Assembly (NCBI GenBank): GCA_017620315.1
Contig: JAFZQQ010000304.1
Coordinates: forward strand, 1 to 8,036
DNA: 8,036 nt
Source of the DNA: Oscillospiraceae bacterium
Lineage (GTDB): Bacteria; Bacillota; Clostridia; Oscillospirales; Oscillospiraceae
Direction: 5' to 3'
In this document: in pieces, positions 5,661-8,036 of the stretch
How positions within the stretch are numbered: the first letter of the stretch is position 1
Layout of the letters: each line of letters opens with the position of its first letter
Translations under genes and position numbers: made by a program
Notes under the pieces: generated by a model
Database searches by the model: none
Told to the model about the DNA's origin: nothing
Seen by the model: only the letters and a program-made list of their open reading frames with translations

Positions 5661-6110
5661 TCAGAACGGGAGCTCGCCGTCCTCCTCGACCTCGGAGAAG
5701 CCGCCGGCGGGAACGCCGGAGGTATAGCTCTCGGGAGCGGGAGCGTCGGCATAGGACGAGACGGGATAATCGCCGCCCTGAGAGGCGGATTTTGTCTCGC
5801 CGAACATGACGTTCGTTGCCGCGATCTCCCAGGAAACGCGGTTCGCGCCGTTCTTGTCCGTCCACTTGCGGGACTGCATGCTGCCCTCAACAATGATCAT
5901 CTTGCCCTTGTTGAAGTACTTGCACACAAACTCCGCCGTCTGGCGCCACACGGTGACGTCGAAAAAGTCTGTCTGCTTTTCCTGCGCGTCCCTGGACTGG
6001 CGATCCCTGTCCACCGCGACGGTGAACGTGCAAACGGGAGTGCCGGTCTGTGTGCGGCGCAGCTCGGGGTCGCGGGTAAGGCGCCCCATGATGATGATAC
6101 GATTGAGCAT
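5661..6110 (-). CDS. ssb: Single-stranded DNA-binding protein
   Basis: The 149-residue protein coats single-stranded DNA in replication, recombination and repair, usually as a tetramer. An OB fold fills residues 1 to about 110, with the family landmarks NRIIIMGRLTRDPELR, FTVAVDR, DFFDVTVW, NKGKMIIVEGSMQSRKW and AATNVMFGE. A flexible linker rich in Gly, Ser, Pro and Ala follows. The acidic tail EEDGELPF is a close variant of the DDDIPF-type tip that binds partner enzymes. AGGGAGG precedes the ATG. It sits 13 bp after rpsF, the usual place for a housekeeping ssb in Firmicutes. Confidence 0.97.
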   Translation of the reverse strand: MLNRIIIMGRLTRDPELRRTQTGTPVCTFTVAVDRDRQSRDAQEKQTDFFDVTVWRQTAEFVCKYFNKGKMIIVEGSMQSRKWTDKNGANRVSWEIAATNVMFGETKSASQGGDYPVSSYADAPAPESYTSGVPAGGFSEVEEDGELPF

Positions 6111-6123
6111 TCCGAGACCTCCC

Positions 6124-6420
6124 TTACTCGTCCTTGCAGACGATCATGGAGCGGATGATACCGTCGGTAATGCCGAGGATACGGTCAAGCTCTCTGGGGA
6201 ACTCGGGCGCGCTCGTGAACGAGATGAGAACATAGTTGCCCTCGGTGATGTAGTTGATCGCGTAAGCGAGCTTGCGCTTGCCCCAATCCTCCACCACGAC
6301 CTCGCTCGCGTTCTGCTCGACCAGGGCCTTGAACTTTTCGGTCAGCGCCGCAACGCCTTCCTCACCCTGTGCCGGGTCGATGATGAACACGACCTCGTAG
6401 TTGGCTGTGACGTTAGCCAT
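6124..6420 (-). CDS. rpsF: 30S ribosomal protein S6
   Basis: The 98-residue protein is the S18-binding partner on the 30S platform. S6 features are present in order: MANVTANYEVVFIIDP at the N-terminus, EDWGKRKLAYAINYITEGNYVLISFTS in the middle, and DRILGITDGIIRSMIV near the end. Length is normal (about 95-100). The frame is open to 6468, but the ATG at 6418-6420 is chosen because AAGGAGGTG lies eight bases before it and S6 proteins begin at this point. It is the first gene of the operon, with a strong promoter and a structured leader of about 75 nt upstream. Confidence 0.97.
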   Translation of the reverse strand: MANVTANYEVVFIIDPAQGEEGVAALTEKFKALVEQNASEVVVEDWGKRKLAYAINYITEGNYVLISFTSAPEFPRELDRILGITDGIIRSMIVCKDE

Positions 6421-6495
6421 ATTTTGCACCTCCTTCTGGACTGATGGCCCATCCTTTCGGATGAGCAAGGATTTTGCTTGCCAAAATGAGCAAGC
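6421..6495 (-). promoter_or_regulatory. Structured rpsF 5' leader
   Basis: The predicted transcript starts near 6495. Its first bases GCTTGC (plus 6490-6495) pair with GCAAGC (plus 6476-6481). A second stem of eight base pairs (plus 6447-6454 with 6459-6466, one U-G pair) is capped by a GAAA tetraloop. The GCAAG of the first stem can instead pair with CTTGC at plus 6465-6469, which breaks both stems. Autoregulation of rpsF by the S6:S18 complex through the leader is known in bacteria. I could not identify the published binding motif with confidence, so that role is only suggested. Confidence 0.5.
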
Positions 6496-6506
6496 CCCAT
6501 TATTAT
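6478..6506 (+). promoter_or_regulatory. Candidate promoter of the threonine aldolase-type gene
   Basis: TTGCCA (6478-6483) and TATTAT (6501-6506) are 17 bp apart, each one base from consensus. Transcription would start near 6513, giving a leader of about 60 nt. Its -10 box overlaps the -10 box of the rpsF promoter on the other strand, and its -35 box lies in the rpsF leader. Confidence 0.5.
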
Positions 6507-6529
6507 ATAAAAAGAATCTCCAAAGTCAA
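6502..6529 (-). promoter_or_regulatory. Promoter of the rpsF-ssb-rpsR operon
   Basis: On the minus strand TTGACT (plus 6524-6529) and a perfect TATAAT (plus 6502-6507) are separated by 16 bp. This is a strong housekeeping-sigma promoter, with a start expected near 6495. Phased A-tracts lie directly upstream of the -35 box. Confidence 0.8.
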
Positions 6530-6572
6530 GGAGAAATTTCGGATTATTTCGGTTTTTTTCGGAGGACACAAT

Positions 6573-7598
6573 ATGTTGTATTTTGCAAGCGATTATATGG
6601 AGAGCGGACACGAGAGGATCTTCCGCCGTTTCCTTGAAACGCGGGGCGAGCATATGACGGCCTACGGCTCGGATCGCTATTGCGAGAGCGCGGCGGAGAA
6701 GATCCGCGCCGCGTGCGAGTGCCCGGAGGCGGAGGTGCGGTTCCTTGCGGGAGGCACGCAGACCAATCAGATCGTCATCGACCTGACGCTGAAGCCCTGG
6801 CAGGGCGTCGCCGCCGCCCAGACCGGCCATGTCAACACGCACGAGGCCGGCGCGATCGAATGGAGCGGACACAAGGTTATAACGCTTCCGGGGCACGACG
6901 GAAAGGTCGCCGCGGCGGACGTCCGCGCGCTGATGGAGCAGTGGCGCGGCGACGGCAGCCGCGAGCACATCGTCGAGCCGGGCATGCTCTACATCTCGCA
7001 CCCGACAGAGTATGGCACGCTGTATACGCGCGCGGAGCTGGAGGCGCTTTCGGCGGTGTGCGGGGAGTATTCGCTGCCGCTCTACGTCGACGGGGCGCGC
7101 CTCGGCAGCGGCCTTGCCGCGGAGGGCACGGACGTGACGCTGCCGGTGCTTGCCCGCTGCGCGGACGCGTTTTATATCGGCGGAACGAAGTGCGGAGCGC
7201 TTTTCGGCGAGGCGCTGGTGTTCACGAAAAAGAATCTGCCCGAGCGCTTCCTCACGCGCATCAAGCAGCATGGAGCGCTGCTTGCGAAGGGCTGGTCTGT
7301 CGGACTGCAATTTGACGAGCTGTTCACGGACGGGCTGTATTTTGAACTGGGAAGACATGCCGTCGATATGGCTATGCGGCTCAGACGCGCTCTGGAGGCA
7401 AAGGGCTTCGAGCTGTTTATAGACTCGCCCACCAACCAGCAGTTCATCATAGCGGACGACGCGCTGCTTGAACGGCTTGACGGCAAGGTCGCCTACAGCT
7501 TTTGGGAGAAGCTTTCGGACGGGAGAACGGTCATCCGTCTCGCGGCGAGCTGGGCGACGGAAACGCAGGATGTTGACGCTCTTCTTGCAATTCTTTAA
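6573..7598 (+). CDS. ltaE: Threonine aldolase-type PLP enzyme (fold type I)
   Basis: The 341-residue protein belongs to the low-specificity threonine aldolase/beta-eliminating lyase group, which cleaves threonine or allo-threonine to glycine and acetaldehyde with PLP. Visible landmarks are GGTQTN (residues 60-65, phosphate-binding region), His90 in THEAG (ring stacking), DGAR with Asp173 and Arg176 (pyridine N contact), and Lys206 in GGTKCGALFGE (Schiff-base lysine). Length matches the family (about 330-350). The frame is open to 6474, but the ATG at 6573 fits best: GGAGGA at 6561-6566 precedes it and the family begins with this LYFASDYMESGH-type start. True substrate cannot be read from sequence; related PLP lyases share the fold, so the symbol is tentative. 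It is divergent from rpsF and 110 bp ahead of ppdK. Confidence 0.88.
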   Translation: MLYFASDYMESGHERIFRRFLETRGEHMTAYGSDRYCESAAEKIRAACECPEAEVRFLAGGTQTNQIVIDLTLKPWQGVAAAQTGHVNTHEAGAIEWSGHKVITLPGHDGKVAAADVRALMEQWRGDGSREHIVEPGMLYISHPTEYGTLYTRAELEALSAVCGEYSLPLYVDGARLGSGLAAEGTDVTLPVLARCADAFYIGGTKCGALFGEALVFTKKNLPERFLTRIKQHGALLAKGWSVGLQFDELFTDGLYFELGRHAVDMAMRLRRALEAKGFELFIDSPTNQQFIIADDALLERLDGKVAYSFWEKLSDGRTVIRLAASWATETQDVDALLAIL

Positions 7599-7625
7599 AT
7601 TTTTTCATTTTTTGAGAAGAACATC

Positions 7626-7653
7626 TTGCAAGTCACAAAAATATCAATATAAT
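7626..7653 (+). promoter_or_regulatory. Candidate ppdK promoter
   Basis: TTGCAA (7626-7631) and a perfect TATAAT (7648-7653) are 16 bp apart, giving a start near 7660 and a leader of about 49 nt. The -35 box is weak. The 7599-7708 gap is AT-rich with T runs but contains no convincing terminator after the upstream gene, so read-through is also possible. Confidence 0.45.
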
Positions 7654-7708
7654 TATCTTGTTGTTTCAAGGGACCACACTCAATTAAGTATAATTCGGAG
7701 GAGAACAC

Positions 7709-8036
7709 ATGAGCAAGAAAAAGTATTGCTACCTGTTTACCGAGGGCAACGCCAACATGCGCGAGCTGCTCGGCGGCAAGGGCGCCAACCTTGCCGAGAT
7801 GACCAACATCGGTCTGCCTGTCCCCCAGGGCTTCACCATCACCACCGAAGCCTGCACCCAGTACTATGAGGACGGCAGGAAGATCAACGACGACATCATG
7901 AAGGAGATCATGGAGTACGTCGCCAAGATGGAGAAGATCAACGGCAAGAAGTTCGGCGACCTCAAGAACCCGCTTCTCGTTTCCGTTCGCTCGGGCGCAA
8001 GAGCTTCCATGCCCGGTATGATGGATACTATCCTCA
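7709..8036 (+). CDS. ppdK: Pyruvate, phosphate dikinase, N-terminal part (runs off the window)
   Basis: The frame begins at ATG 7709, five bases after GGAGGAG (7697-7703), and stays open to the window end, giving 109 residues. It matches the start of [46 protein letters not shown], and later [21 protein letters not shown], the conserved ATP-grasp motif of the nucleotide-binding domain. The enzyme interconverts pyruvate, ATP and phosphate with PEP, AMP and pyrophosphate, and in anaerobic Clostridia serves pyrophosphate-linked glycolysis or PEP synthesis. The full protein is about 870-900 residues, so the phosphohistidine and PEP-binding domains lie beyond the window. Confidence 0.96.
   Translation, partial: MSKKKYCYLFTEGNANMRELLGGKGANLAEMTNIGLPVPQGFTITTEACTQYYEDGRKINDDIMKEIMEYVAKMEKINGKKFGDLKNPLLVSVRSGARASMPGMMDTIL

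Noticed and set aside
5598..6158. Open frame of 186 codons on the plus strand
   Set aside because: It is antisense to ssb, with no ribosome binding site and no recognisable family.
6421..6468. Upstream start extending rpsF by 16 residues
   Set aside because: The S6 family starts at MANVTANYEVVF, and AAGGAGGTG is correctly placed only for the ATG at 6418-6420.
6474..6572. Upstream start extending the aldolase by 33 residues
   Set aside because: GGAGGA at 6561-6566 and the family N-terminus both point to the ATG at 6573, and the extension would cover both promoters.
6342..7358. Open frame of 338 codons on the minus strand
   Set aside because: It is antisense to the aldolase gene, and its end reads rpsF in the wrong frame. 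Both overlapping genes are strongly supported on their own.
7689..7694. Second TATAAT close to ppdK
   Set aside because: It lies two bases before the ribosome binding site, so a transcript starting from it would lack most of the SD. The copy at 7648-7653 is better placed.

Overview
The window looks like a piece of a gut-type Clostridia chromosome, probably Oscillospirales-like. This rests on the GC-rich core genes, strong GGAGG-type ribosome binding sites, the rpsF-ssb-rpsR order, a pyruvate phosphate dikinase gene, and a secreted protein carrying the CxxCG repeats common in clostridial surface proteins. The placement is inferred from gene style only; no rRNA gene is present.

Left part (1-4540, + strand). 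A possible C-terminal tail of an upstream gene ends at 54. It is followed at once by a 1377-residue secreted multidomain protein: signal peptide, Cys-pair repeats, YfaP/DUF2135-like domain, carboxypeptidase-regulatory/CnaB-like domain, long beta-rich middle, propeller-like region, and two CARDB-like domains. Its stop overlaps a GTG-started 87-codon frame that looks like the terminal domain of the same kind of protein, now in a different frame. A large bidirectional terminator hairpin closes the block. Base composition changes strongly inside the big gene: AT-rich at both ends and very GC-rich in the middle.

Middle (about 4550-4860). A roughly 300-bp non-autonomous IS200/IS605-like element has hairpins at both ends, a 26-codon relic of tnpA behind an SD-sequestering hairpin, and a dense set of further palindromes. 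It stops a few bases short of the stop codon of the next gene, which lies on the opposite strand.

Right-centre (4861-6530, - strand). A strong promoter drives rpsF-ssb-rpsR (S6, single-strand DNA-binding protein, S18), ending in an intrinsic terminator. Beyond that terminator lies a small nucleotidyltransferase-like gene with no clear promoter of its own. The rpsF leader and the ssb-rpsR gap both hold RNA-hairpin-forming sequence.

Right (6478-8036, + strand). A threonine aldolase-type PLP enzyme is transcribed divergently from rpsF, and the two predicted promoters share their -10 region. After a 110-bp gap the 5' end of ppdK runs off the window. No rRNA, tRNA or CRISPR array was seen. The least ordinary parts are the split and compositionally mosaic secreted protein, the miniature IS200-like element with its long-range RNA pairing, and the structured rpsF regulatory region.
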